32,421 nt of DNA from CAYYYW01 sp964476245 (GCA_964476245.1 CAYYYW010000010.1:1-32421); one strand, 5' to 3'. Numbered from the stretch's first letter, positions 15,619-23,113 are shown. Numbers and translations: made by a program. Notes: generated by a model not told the origin, from the sequence alone.

Positions 15619-18309
15619 TACAACCACTATTGGCGTCTGCTCATTTGTTTGCCCCATCGGGTTGTCTTTAAAGATGGATTCAATAAGTTTATTATCAAGA
15701 CCGGTAGAATTACCCAAAACATTTTGCCCAAGATCATTGGCGTCTATAATAACTGTCCCTATAAAACTTTGAACTTTGAACTTTGAACTTTGAACTATTG
15801 CTTTATGTATCTGCGAAGCCACTTTCTCCGGCTCCTTCGGTCCTAACTTAGCCGATACATTAGACGGGTAAAGGGAATATTCCGTTGGGCCGTCAATTGC
15901 CCGTACCGTTGGGCCAACAACATGATAGAACAAACCGCCAATACCAAATAGTTTTCCTATCTGGGAGACGATCGTCGCTAGGATAATTCGTGGCAAACCT
16001 ACTTCATTAATGGCTAATTGCATGGTCCAAGGACTACCCAAACCTATTCCGTATGGCGTCTTAGTAACAAAATTAGATAACGTTTTTGCCCAAAAGTTCG
16101 GTTTTATTTCCCAGATAAAGTACGACCTTCCTTGAGCAATGGCAATAATTTTCTCTGACACGACGATAAACCACTTTTTTTGCAATAGTTTATTATACTT
16201 TGACCTTGACTTCAATATATTAATATAATGAAGTGTGTATTCGACGATCTTCTGAGTCACGTCGTCTCCTTTTTTAAACAAATCGGTTTTTACTGGAAAA
16301 CGAAGATAGGTTTTTCCTTTAATTTGAATCTCCAATTTCTTTCCCTCATTTGAGCCAAATTCTGATTTTTTTTGTGTACGGACAGGCCATTGGCCTGTCC
16401 CTACATTTTCTGAATCAAAAAATATCCTCAACCATATTTCTAAATTCAATAGTCGCCAAAATATCATTGTATCATCGTTTCTTCCTTCAATAAACTTTTG
16501 AAAAGCCTTTAATACCTCTTGTTGATTGAAATAAGGTCTTTTAACAAATGAATCGCTTAAAAATATCCCGTAAATCCGATTTTTCATCCGCATAAACCAC
16601 TCCTTTTCAGGTGTGATAAAACCTATTTTATTGCGCCGCCAAACAATTTCCGCCGGCAAAAAATCTTTAACCGCCTTCCGTAAAATATTTTTATTCCAGC
16701 CATTTTTTATAATTGCCTCATCAGAAAAGTTAAATATATATTGCAAAAGGTTAAAATCCAAAAAGGGAACTCTGCCCTCAATTGAAAACCTCATTGAATT
16801 TCTATCCTCATAGCGAAGAAGCGCCGGCAAACTATTTTTAAAAATATCCTCAATCAAACGTTTCTTTAAATTATTATTTATAACAATAAACTTTTCATCT
16901 TTATGCCTTTCAGCGAAATTAGGATTTAATAAATGATTTGAATCAATTGATTTTTTTATATCAAACAGTATCAACAATTGATTAAATAAACACTGTTTAA
17001 TGATATCTACCGATCCCCATGTTTCCCGTATTAATCTAATATAACTTTTTTCTATGAAAAGTTGCCTTAAGTACACAAAGTAATAGGGAAGGTATCCTGC
17101 CAATATCTCGTCTGTCCCTTGACCGTCAAGAAGCACTTTTACATATTTTGATGCCTCCTCCATTACTTTAAATTGAGCGTAAGGTCCGGTACTTATTGTA
17201 GGCTCCTCTTGAGTCTTCACGAAATCCTCAAGTTCTGCAAAAAATTTTTCCGGCGTTGGTTTAACTTTATAAGTACGGACAGGACATTGTCCTGTCCCTA
17301 CATTTTTTATTATTTCATCAACATACTTTTCTTCATCATTTAATGAACCGGGAAAAACTGCGGAAAAAGATTTTTGAATTTTTCCAACCGATTGGGCTTC
17401 TTTTGTTTTTTCTTTCAGAAGTTTATTAACAACTGCAACTATCGTGGATGAATCCAATCCACCGGAAAGACACGTGCCGACAGGAACATCGGAAATCAAA
17501 CGTAATTTTATCGCTTCAGTCAGCTTCTCTTTAAAACGTTGAGTATCTTTTTTTTGTAGAGACTTGCCATGGCAAGTCTCTGCATTGTTTAAAAAATTTT
17601 CTTTCAGTTTACTAAAACCTTGAACCTCGAACTTCGAACCTCGAACTATTATTAATTCTCCCGGCATCAACCTTTTTATTCCTTTAAAAAATGTTTCGTC
17701 GTTATCATCGTGAACCCGGTACTTTAAATAACGGTAGATAATACGATCATTAGGTATCTTTTCAATTAACCCACTGTAAAAAAGAGGTTTAATTTCTGAG
17801 GCAAAGATTAATTGGTTTTTAACCTCCGCGGTTTTTTTGTTCGTTTCATTAACCGCGGAGGTTTTTGGAATTATGACATAATATAATGGTTTAATCCCAA
17901 AATGATCCCGAGCTAAAATCAACTTCTTTTTCTTAATATCGTACAAAGCAATAGCAAACATGCCGTTAAAACGATCAAAACATTTCTCTTCTTCCTCTTC
18001 ATATAAATGAACGATTACTTCTGTGTCTGACTGTGTCTTAAATCTGTGTCTCTTTTTTTCTAATTCACGACGTAACTCACGATAGTTATAAATTTCACCG
18101 TTATGAACAACCACCACCGACCGGTCTTCATTATAAATTGGCTGATCACCATTTTTTAAATCTATAATAGCCAATCGCCTATTTAAAAGACCAATCTTAT
18201 CATCAAAAAAAAAGCCCTCTCCGTCAGGACCGCGATGCGCCAATCTTTTAGAGAAGTCTTTTAATAAATTTTCATTATTAAAACCATAGTAACCACCTAT
18301 ACCGCACAT
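15604..18309 (-). CDS. asnB: Asparagine synthetase B fused to a CofE-like (F420 gamma-glutamyl ligase family) domain
   Basis: Residues 1-634 are glutamine-hydrolysing asparagine synthetase: nucleophile C2 in MCGIGGYYG, RLAIIDL, NGEIYNY and RDHFGIKPLYY in the glutaminase domain, then the PP-loop SGGLDSS (about 281-287) and DGQGTDEILAGY. Residues about 658-901 match the CofE/F420-0 glutamate ligase family: VVSEKIIAIAQGR, TPYGIGLGSPWTMQLA, VIIDANDLGQNVLG and DNPMGQTNEQTPI. No stop separates them; the linker holds a palindromic element (residues 635-644, VGTGQWPVRT). Other insertions are at about 221-231, 242-251, 336-345 and 838-848. AsnB normally ends near 600-650 residues and CofE-like proteins in CPR are usually separate (from memory). 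The glutamyl ligase activity is inferred, and F420 itself need not be the substrate. Confidence 0.9.
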   Translation of the reverse strand: MCGIGGYYGFNNENLLKDFSKRLAHRGPDGEGFFFDDKIGLLNRRLAIIDLKNGDQPIYNEDRSVVVVHNGEIYNYRELRRELEKKRHRFKTQSDTEVIVHLYEEEEEKCFDRFNGMFAIALYDIKKKKLILARDHFGIKPLYYVIIPKTSAVNETNKKTAEVKNQLIFASEIKPLFYSGLIEKIPNDRIIYRYLKYRVHDDNDETFFKGIKRLMPGELIIVRGSKFEVQGFSKLKENFLNNAETCHGKSLQKKDTQRFKEKLTEAIKLRLISDVPVGTCLSGGLDSSTIVAVVNKLLKEKTKEAQSVGKIQKSFSAVFPGSLNDEEKYVDEIIKNVGTGQCPVRTYKVKPTPEKFFAELEDFVKTQEEPTISTGPYAQFKVMEEASKYVKVLLDGQGTDEILAGYLPYYFVYLRQLFIEKSYIRLIRETWGSVDIIKQCLFNQLLILFDIKKSIDSNHLLNPNFAERHKDEKFIVINNNLKKRLIEDIFKNSLPALLRYEDRNSMRFSIEGRVPFLDFNLLQYIFNFSDEAIIKNGWNKNILRKAVKDFLPAEIVWRRNKIGFITPEKEWFMRMKNRIYGIFLSDSFVKRPYFNQQEVLKAFQKFIEGRNDDTMIFWRLLNLEIWLRIFFDSENVGTGQWPVRTQKKSEFGSNEGKKLEIQIKGKTYLRFPVKTDLFKKGDDVTQKIVEYTLHYINILKSRSKYNKLLQKKWFIVVSEKIIAIAQGRSYFIWEIKPNFWAKTLSNFVTKTPYGIGLGSPWTMQLAINEVGLPRIILATIVSQIGKLFGIGGLFYHVVGPTVRAIDGPTEYSLYPSNVSAKLGPKEPEKVASQIHKAIVQSSKFKVQSFIGTVIIDANDLGQNVLGNSTGLDNKLIESIFKDNPMGQTNEQTPIVVVISQS
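15764..15796. repeat. Heptad minisatellite inside asnB (CofE part)
   Basis: Direct 7-nt repeats of AACTTTG, more than four units in a row, encode SSKFKVQS on the minus strand at about residues 838-848. This sits in a variable place between SQIHKAI and FIGTVIIDAND. Confidence 0.75.
16376..16405. repeat. 30-nt palindromic element at the AsnB-CofE junction (copy 2 of 4)
   Basis: GTACGGACAGG, centre CCA-T-TGG, CCTGTCCCTACA. It encodes VGTGQWPVRT in frame on the minus strand, precisely in the linker between the two fused domains. Confidence 0.85.
17273..17302. repeat. 30-nt palindromic element in asnB (copy 3 of 4)
   Basis: GTACGGACAGG, centre ACA-T-TGT, CCTGTCCCTACA. It encodes VGTGQCPVRT between EIIKN and YKVKPT of the synthetase domain. 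Confidence 0.85.
17555..17584. repeat. 30-nt palindromic element in asnB, divergent (copy 4 of 4)
   Basis: TGTAGAGAC, centre TTGCCATGGCAA, GTCTCTGCA: the same length, ends (TGTAG/TGYA) and reading frame as the other three copies, but with a different perfectly paired core. It encodes AETCHGKSLQ on the minus strand. Confidence 0.75.
17617..17648. repeat. Heptad minisatellite inside asnB (synthetase part)
   Basis: 7-nt units alternating AACCTCG and AACTTCG encode VRGSKFEVQG at about residues 221-231, just after GELI where AsnB proteins vary in length. Confidence 0.7.
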
Positions 18310-18348
18310 AAAAAAGAATCAAAAGTAATTAACATAGTGTCCTTTACC

Positions 18349-18394
18349 CAACTTTTTCGCATTGGCCGGTAGAAAAAAGACGCATTCAAGCATT
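18349..18394. repeat. Structured element C, half copy
   Basis: It matches only the 3' half of element C (AACTTTTTCGCATTGGCCGG...AAAAAAGACGCATT). It lies in the htpX-asnB gap and the 5' half is absent, so it cannot form the long stem; probably a decayed copy. Confidence 0.7.
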
Positions 18395-18425
18395 AAGTTA
18401 TTGATTAGACTTTTAACTTAACACT

Positions 18426-19331
18426 TTACATTTCCCTCAACAATCTTATTCTTTCCTCAACCGGCGGATGAGTGCTGAAAAGACCGGCTAGCCGGCTGAT
18501 AAATTTTTCTTTCTTACGAAGAGGATTGACAATAAATAAATGCGCAGTAGCGTTTGAAGCCGACCTTAATACATGGGGATCGCTTGATATTTTTTTCAAT
18601 GCTCTGGCCAGTCCTTCTGGATAACGAGTCATTAAAGCTCCCGAGGCATCAGCTAAGAATTCCCGTCGGCGAGAAATTGACAATTGTATCAAAGTAGCTA
18701 CAATCGGGGTTAAAATTAAAAAGAAAATAAAAAAAACAAGCATTAAAGCATTGCCTCCTTTTTCTTCTTTGTCGCTCCGTCTTGAAAATCCTTTAAACCA
18801 CATACCACGCATGATCCAATCGGAAACAAAAGCAACCATCCCAACTAAAACAGAAACAATACTCATCAACAAAATATCATAATTTTTAACATGAGCTAAT
18901 TCGTGAGCAATTACTCCCTCGATTTCTACTCTTTCTAATTTCTGCAAAATACCAGTGGTCGCCACCACAACAGCATGTTTTGGATCTCTGCCGGTTGCAA
19001 AAGCGTTGGGCGCAGAATCATCAATGACATAAAGCTTTGGCATTGGTATTCCTACAGCGATAGATAAATTTTCCGCGACGGTGTAAAAATCAAAAAATTC
19101 TTTTTTATTGGCAGGTTTTGCTCCTGTCATGAAAAGGACAATTTTATCCGAATAGAAGTAACTGCCAATTCCGGAAAGAAGTGAAAACAACAAACCAATA
19201 ACAAAATAACTTGTCGGGTTCCCCGTAAATTTACCAATAAGAAAAAAGAAAAAAGAAATAAACCCTATAAACAGGCTTATAATTAAAAATGTCCTTAATT
19301 TATTGCCAGATATCTGATTATAGATTGTCAT
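18426..19331 (-). CDS. htpX: HtpX family membrane zinc metalloprotease
   Basis: Membrane-bound M48 protease that degrades damaged membrane proteins. Hydrophobic segments lie at about 15-33, 42-60, 155-175 and 195-217. The zinc site is HELAH (143-147) with the third ligand E224 in RRREFLADASGA. At 301 residues it has normal length. The start (MTIYNQISGNKLRT) lies at the membrane side with no clear ribosome site. lemA is upstream on the same strand, separated by 174 nt that contain element B; the lemA-htpX pairing is common in bacteria. Downstream is the half copy of element C, then asnB. Confidence 0.95.
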   Translation of the reverse strand: MTIYNQISGNKLRTFLIISLFIGFISFFFFLIGKFTGNPTSYFVIGLLFSLLSGIGSYFYSDKIVLFMTGAKPANKKEFFDFYTVAENLSIAVGIPMPKLYVIDDSAPNAFATGRDPKHAVVVATTGILQKLERVEIEGVIAHELAHVKNYDILLMSIVSVLVGMVAFVSDWIMRGMWFKGFSRRSDKEEKGGNALMLVFFIFFLILTPIVATLIQLSISRRREFLADASGALMTRYPEGLARALKKISSDPHVLRSASNATAHLFIVNPLRKKEKFISRLAGLFSTHPPVEERIRLLREM

Positions 19332-19349
19332 TTAAGATGTCGTATTCCC

Positions 19350-19490
19350 AGCGCGATAGGTGGCACGGGGGGAAGGGCTCCCTATGACGGGACGTCAAAC
19401 GTCCCAGCCACGTTTGACGGTGGCGCGCAATCCGTCAACCGACGGATAAGCATCAGCGGGAGGGAAGCCCGCGACAGAATCTATCGCGCT
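19350..19490. repeat. Structured element B, copy 2 (141 nt)
   Basis: Perfect 10-bp ends AGCGCGATAG and CTATCGCGCT enclose the same core as at 12709: GTGGCAC, GGAAGGGCTCCC, GCGGGAGGGAA, then GCGACAG. The inner stem is CACGGG/CCCGCG in place of CACGCC/GGCGTG. The distal part is longer and itself contains palindromes: GGGACGTCAAACGTCCC, CCACGTTTGACGGTGG and ATCCGTCAACCGACGGAT. It lies between lemA and htpX. Confidence 0.8.
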
Positions 19491-19505
19491 TTGTTTATTT
19501 ACAAT

Positions 19506-20057
19506 TTAAAACTTTACCTCAACTTTCTTCCTTTCCTCTTCGCTTGCAGCAAAGAAAGGCTCCTCTGCAAACTTAAACATATTGGCTATCACGCTATTTG
19601 GAAAAAGTTTAATTTTGGTATTATAATCCAAAACATTACTGTTGTAAAATTGTCTTGAATAGGCAATTTTATCTTCTGTGTCTCCCAATTGTCTTTGCAA
19701 ATCGCTAAAGTTATCGCTAGCACGAAGCTGTGGATAGGCTTCAGCCACGGCAAATAGAGATTTAAGAGTCGTTGTTAATTGATTATTCGCCTCTGCCTTT
19801 TGTTGTAATGTTTCTGCTGATAAAAGACTACTCCTAGCCTTAGTTACATTTTCAAAAACCTGTTTCTCATGTTTGGCATAGCCTTTAACTGTTTCCACAA
19901 GGTTAGGAATAAGATCAACTCTTCTCTTTAACTGAACATCAATACCAGAAAAAGCTTCTTTAATTCGTGTTTTTAAAATCACTAAAGAATTGTAAGTTGA
20001 CCAGAGATAAACGACTAAAATAGCAATTAATCCTAGAACAATAAATCCTGTATTCAT
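19506..20057 (-). CDS. lemA: LemA family membrane protein
   Basis: One N-terminal transmembrane segment (residues 4-20) is followed by a helical bundle with the LemA signature: YNSLVILKTRIKEAFSGIDVQLKRRVDLIPNLVETVKGY, then AYPQLRASDNFSDLQ and RQFYNSNVLDYN. At 183 residues it has normal length. A ribosome site GGGGGTGAT precedes the ATG. The function of LemA is not firmly known; it commonly sits beside HtpX or TPM proteins in envelope maintenance. The next gene on its strand is htpX. Confidence 0.95.
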   Translation of the reverse strand: MNTGFIVLGLIAILVVYLWSTYNSLVILKTRIKEAFSGIDVQLKRRVDLIPNLVETVKGYAKHEKQVFENVTKARSSLLSAETLQQKAEANNQLTTTLKSLFAVAEAYPQLRASDNFSDLQRQLGDTEDKIAYSRQFYNSNVLDYNTKIKLFPNSVIANMFKFAEEPFFAASEEERKKVEVKF

Positions 20058-20154
20058 AAAATCACCCCCAATCTTTAAGGATTGTCAAATTATTAATTTA
20101 GTATTTAAAACATTTAAAATTCATTGAAAATTAAAAATTGAAAATTTCATTGAA
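20058..20154. other. AT-rich intergenic region between polX and lemA
   Basis: No gene. About 20117-20155 it carries imperfect AT repeats built on ATTGAAAATT in both orientations, so it can fold as a weak hairpin; the unit resembles the heptad repeats elsewhere in this window. No convincing promoter for lemA was found. Confidence 0.4.
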
Positions 20155-22005
20155 TTAACTATTTATCCAGTTCCTTACTTTATCATAACTCATCGTATTT
20201 ATTATATCATCTTTTTTTGTCCATCCGCGTCGAGCAACAGTTACACCACATAACATATTGTCCATTTCTGAATTTTTGTGAGCATCTGTTCCCAATGCCA
20301 ATTTAATATTATTTTCAACCGCCTGCTTGACTAAATTATCAGGCAAATCAAGTCTTTCCGGCCAAGCATTTATCTCTAAGGCTATATTTTTCTTTTTGCA
20401 TTCACTAAAAATAACTGTCCAATCAACGTTAATTTCCTCACGTTTTCCTAAAATCCGAGTGGTGGGATGAGCTAAAATTTTTACTTTCGGAAACGACAAG
20501 GCTTTTAATATTCTTTTGGTCATCTGTTTTCTTGTCATTTTAAAACTACTGTGAATAGAAATAATAATCATGTCCAAATATTTTAGGGCTTCCTCTGGAA
20601 TAGCTATTTTACCGTTAGGAAGGATATCAACCTCAAGACTGATAAAGTATTTTACTCGTTCATATTCTTTACTCATAATTTTTTGAACAATATATTGTTT
20701 TCTTCGCCTTAATATGTCTATAACTTCGTTTTCTGTATGCTTTGATACGCTCGGATTATGGTCGGCAAAGATAATATATTCGTAATTTAATTTTTTAGCT
20801 TTGGCTATAATCTCCTCATAACTATTTTCACCTAAATCATGCGACGGTTCTAAATCGTAAGAAGAATGGATATGACAATCCCCTCTAATATCTTTTAAAT
20901 CTACCAAATCAGGTAACTCATGTCTTAAGGCTGCTTCTATTTCATTTGTTCCTTCTCGTAATTCTGGCGGAATATAATCTAATTTTAAAAACCGGTAGAA
21001 GTCGGGTTCGTTATCAAATTGAATAATTTTAAATTTTTGTCCGCCAGCCGGCGGATTAATTTTTTTTAATGGTTTAATACCATGTTCCGATAATGAATAC
21101 CCTAACCTTAACGCGTATTCTCTTAATTTTATATTGTGAGCCTTACTGCCGGTAAAATATTGCAGCATCGATCCGTAGCTATCCTTCTCCTGAATTCTTA
21201 AATCAATCTGCCGATTGCCTGTAACCAATATCGATGCCTTATTCTCTCCAGCGTTTAAAACCGAAATAGTTTTAGGGTAATTTATAAAATAGTTAACAAC
21301 ATCTTTATAATTTTGCTTGCCCTCCGTAGCTTTGACGAAGGAGCGAACTTGTACTGCCACATCCACGTCTCCAATTGTCGATGTCATTCTGCGTAAAGAA
21401 CCCAATATGTCCACACGCTCAACACAAGGATGTTGTTTTAGGTAATTGATTATCTCTTGAGCTAAAGCGTAAGCGTAAGGAAAAGGCATCCTTTCTTGTT
21501 TTGTTGATGTTTTTTTATAAATTTTAATTGCTTTTTGTATTTCATCTTGAGATTTTTCTCCAAACGTTTCAATTTGAGCTACCTTACCTTCCAAACAAGC
21601 CTTATATAAATCTTCAAACACTGTTTTTATATTGTTTAGTTTTAAAAAATTAACCAATTTGTAAGCTCTTTTAGGCCCAATGTGGGAAATCTTCATTAAG
21701 GCAAAAACTGTTTGGGGAATTTTTCTGACTGTTTTTGTTAGATGAGAATTATTTCCTTTTTTGAAATACTCGTCAATATGAGAAAGAATAGAGGACCCGA
21801 TTCCCTCAACTGAAAAAAGCTGGCCATTTTCCCAAATATCGTATAGTTCCCGGTCAAGATGATCAACCGTATCAGCTGCCCGCTCATAAGCAGTCACTTT
21901 AAATTGAATTTCGTTGGTTAAGATGTAGGTTGCGGCTACCGAACGAAACAAATGAGAAATTTGTTTATTTGTAACCATAGAATAAATTTTATCTTTTCTG
22001 TCCAA
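20155..22005 (-). CDS. polX: PolX-family DNA polymerase with PHP domain
   Basis: Family X repair polymerase with a 3' processing PHP domain. The N-terminal 8-kDa/helix-hairpin-helix part includes FSVEGIGSSILSHI and ISHIGPKRAYKLV. The nucleotidyltransferase motif is GSLRRMTSTIGDVDVAV (aspartates near residue 213), with the third acidic residue in QIDLRI. The PHP domain (about 377-616) has DCHIHSSYD, FADHNPS and a final GTDAH. At 616 residues it is slightly longer than the usual 570-580. A palindrome-derived NPPAGGQ sits in the loop between the polymerase and PHP parts (21040-21055). The region just upstream is shared with the promoter of the tRNA cluster on the other strand. Confidence 0.95.
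   Translation of the reverse strand: MDRKDKIYSMVTNKQISHLFRSVAATYILTNEIQFKVTAYERAADTVDHLDRELYDIWENGQLFSVEGIGSSILSHIDEYFKKGNNSHLTKTVRKIPQTVFALMKISHIGPKRAYKLVNFLKLNNIKTVFEDLYKACLEGKVAQIETFGEKSQDEIQKAIKIYKKTSTKQERMPFPYAYALAQEIINYLKQHPCVERVDILGSLRRMTSTIGDVDVAVQVRSFVKATEGKQNYKDVVNYFINYPKTISVLNAGENKASILVTGNRQIDLRIQEKDSYGSMLQYFTGSKAHNIKLREYALRLGYSLSEHGIKPLKKINPPAGGQKFKIIQFDNEPDFYRFLKLDYIPPELREGTNEIEAALRHELPDLVDLKDIRGDCHIHSSYDLEPSHDLGENSYEEIIAKAKKLNYEYIIFADHNPSVSKHTENEVIDILRRRKQYIVQKIMSKEYERVKYFISLEVDILPNGKIAIPEEALKYLDMIIISIHSSFKMTRKQMTKRILKALSFPKVKILAHPTTRILGKREEINVDWTVIFSECKKKNIALEINAWPERLDLPDNLVKQAVENNIKLALGTDAHKNSEMDNMLCGVTVARRGWTKKDDIINTMSYDKVRNWINS
21039..21058. repeat. TCCGCC-AGCC-GGCGGA palindrome in polX
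   Basis: A GC palindrome in an AT-rich gene, encoding NPPAGGQ on the minus strand. The identical palindrome with matching flanks is at 27869-27888 in a glycosyltransferase, where it is read in another frame (SAGWRT). Confidence 0.8.
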
Positions 22006-22007
22006 TA

Positions 22008-22036
22008 TTTACAATAATTAATAAATTTGTTATAGT
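22008..22036 (+). promoter_or_regulatory. Promoter candidate for the tRNA region
   Basis: TTTACA, 17-nt spacer, TATAGT on the + strand, 65 nt upstream of the first tRNA-like sequence. It overlaps the 5' region of polX, which reads the other way. Based on consensus match only. Confidence 0.45.
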
Positions 22037-22127
22037 ATTCTTTGTTAATTAATGTTTTTTTAAATTTAACATTTAAGATTTGAGTTTTAATATTTAATTA
22101 TGGGGTCATAGCTCAATTGGTTAGAGC

Positions 22128-22161
22128 GGCAAGTCAAACTTGCCAGCCACGTTAGACGTGG
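22128..22161. repeat. Double palindrome inside the interrupted tRNA
   Basis: GGCAAGTCAAACTTGCC, AG, CCACGTTAGACGTGG. It closely matches GGGACGTCAAACGTCCC, AG, CCACGTTTGACGGTGG at 19388-19423 within element B copy 2; the second half also matches 1091-1105 next to tRNA-Ala. Confidence 0.7.
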
Positions 22162-22194
22162 CACTTCCCTGCCCGCCCCGTAAAATTGCTTGTT

Positions 22195-22270
22195 GGGTGT
22201 GTGGTGTAGCTTGGTTTAACACACCTCCCTGTCAAGGAGGAGATCGAGGGTTCAAATCCCTTCACACCCG
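22195..22270 (+). tRNA. tRNA-Asp(GUC)
   Basis: A complete cloverleaf: acceptor GGGTGTG/CACACCC, D stem GTGT/ACAC, anticodon stem CCTCC/GGAGG with loop CTGTCAA (anticodon GTC), T stem GAGGG/CCCTT with loop TTCAAAT, discriminator G as expected for Asp. CCA is not encoded. It lies between short inverted repeats AAATTGC (22183-22189) and GCAATTT (22270-22276), inside the interrupted tRNA-like gene. Confidence 0.95.
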
Positions 22271-22287
22271 CAATTTAAAAGGGTTCG

Positions 22288-22363
22288 CCCCAGTACCAGA
22301 ACGAAGTTCGGTACGGGGCGCCCTGAACCGTCCCGACGTTACGTCGGGACTGGTTCATGGGCG
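22288..22363. repeat. Tandem-hairpin element E, copy 1, in a tRNA T loop
   Basis: Two adjacent hairpins: GTACCAGAAC-GAA-GTTCGGTAC, then a second with GAACCGTCCCGAC...GTCGGGACTGGTTC. A relative with changed bases but the same layout is at 26811-26883 within a membrane protein gene. Here it splits TTCG from AGT, exactly in a T loop. Confidence 0.75.
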
Positions 22364-22446
22364 AGTCCCTTTGGCCTCGCATTATCTCGCCGTTGACGGG
22401 ATTATGTCCGTCAAGTTCTTCATCCCATTCTCAATAACAATACTTA

Positions 22447-22475
22447 TAGACATTTTTAAAAAGAGCATGTATAAT
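22447..22475 (+). promoter_or_regulatory. Promoter of the LysM protein gene
   Basis: TAGACA, 17-nt spacer, TATAAT (22470-22475), placing the start site near 22482 and leaving a leader of about 45 nt ahead of the ribosome site AAGGAGGTGA (22511-22520). The best promoter in the window. Confidence 0.75.
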
Positions 22476-22526
22476 CTCATAAAATTTATTATATATTGAA
22501 ATTATTGTCAAAGGAGGTGAATAAAG

Positions 22527-23105
22527 ATGCCAAAACAAACTTCTGCTAACATTAATTACAAAGGCCTCTTTTTAGAAAAAGTAAGACAAAATTATCAATC
22601 GCTTATCTTGGGTTTTTTAGTTTTCCTTGTCGGTTTATCAGTAATTGTAAAATTATTTTATGCGCCTAAACAAAAGCTCCCGGCAGAAAAAAAAGCAGTT
22701 ACAACAAAACAAGAAAAACTGGAAACGCAGGCTAACAAATATAAAGTAAAAGAAGGCGATACTCTCTGGGCCATCGCTGAAAGTTACTACGGTTCAGGTT
22801 TCAACGCTTATGACATTGTCAAAGCCAACAAAATAATTAACCCTGACCTAATTGAAATCGGTCAAGAACTTCTCATTCCCAGCGTTGAACCAAAATACCT
22901 AACCAAAGGCGTAATTGCTGAGGTGAAAACTGAACAAGTGGTGATGAAAGAATCAAAATATACGGTCAAACAAGGCGATCATCTTTGGAAAATTGCTCTT
23001 GAAGCTTATGGAGATGGATATCAGTGGGTAAAAGTAGCTAAGGCAAATAATTTATCCAATCCGAATTTAATTTTCGCTGGAAAAGTCTTAACTATCCCAA
23101 GATAA
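22527..23105 (+). CDS. Membrane-anchored protein with two LysM domains
   Basis: A 192-residue cell-wall-binding protein. It has a short cytoplasmic head, one transmembrane segment at about 26-46 (LILGFLVFLVGLSVIVKLFY) and a charged linker. Two LysM domains follow: residues about 70-117 (YKVKEGDTLWAIAESYYGSG...ELLIPS) and about 145-192 (YTVKQGDHLWKIALEAYGDG...VLTIPR). LysM binds N-acetylglucosamine in peptidoglycan, so the protein probably tethers the membrane to the wall; no catalytic domain is present. It is monocistronic, with its own promoter, a strong ribosome site 6 nt before the ATG and a hairpin after the stop. Confidence 0.9.
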   Translation: MPKQTSANINYKGLFLEKVRQNYQSLILGFLVFLVGLSVIVKLFYAPKQKLPAEKKAVTTKQEKLETQANKYKVKEGDTLWAIAESYYGSGFNAYDIVKANKIINPDLIEIGQELLIPSVEPKYLTKGVIAEVKTEQVVMKESKYTVKQGDHLWKIALEAYGDGYQWVKVAKANNLSNPNLIFAGKVLTIPR

Positions 23106-23113
23106 AATTTTTA

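Larger units (their letters stand above)
22102..22379 (+). pseudogene. Interrupted tRNA-like gene (Gly(GCC)-like anticodon arm) containing tRNA-Asp
   Basis: The 5' part (acceptor GGGGTCA, then TAGCTCAATTGGTTAGAGC) is a tRNA 5' half with a paired D arm. A double palindrome (22128-22161) follows, then CTTCCCTGCC, which resembles the 5' half of a Gly(GCC) anticodon arm. A complete tRNA-Asp (22195-22270) comes next. The 3' part is a T arm AAGGG-TTCG (22279-22287) and AGT-CCCTT (22364-22371), split in the T loop by a 76-nt element, then TGGCCTC (22372-22378), which can pair with the acceptor through two wobbles, then G. The anticodon 3' stem is missing. An alternative reading takes GGCAA-GTCAAAC-TTGCC as a Leu(CAA) anticodon arm, but that segment matches a dispersed repeat (19388). 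Probably non-functional. Confidence 0.55.

Noticed and set aside
22128..22144. Leu(CAA) anticodon arm GGCAA-GTCAAAC-TTGCC
   Set aside because: The same double palindrome occurs outside tRNAs at 19388, and type II tRNA-Leu features are missing; kept only as an alternative.
22102..22379. Group I intron in the interrupted tRNA
   Set aside because: The inserts are too short, lack the conserved core, and one is a complete tRNA.
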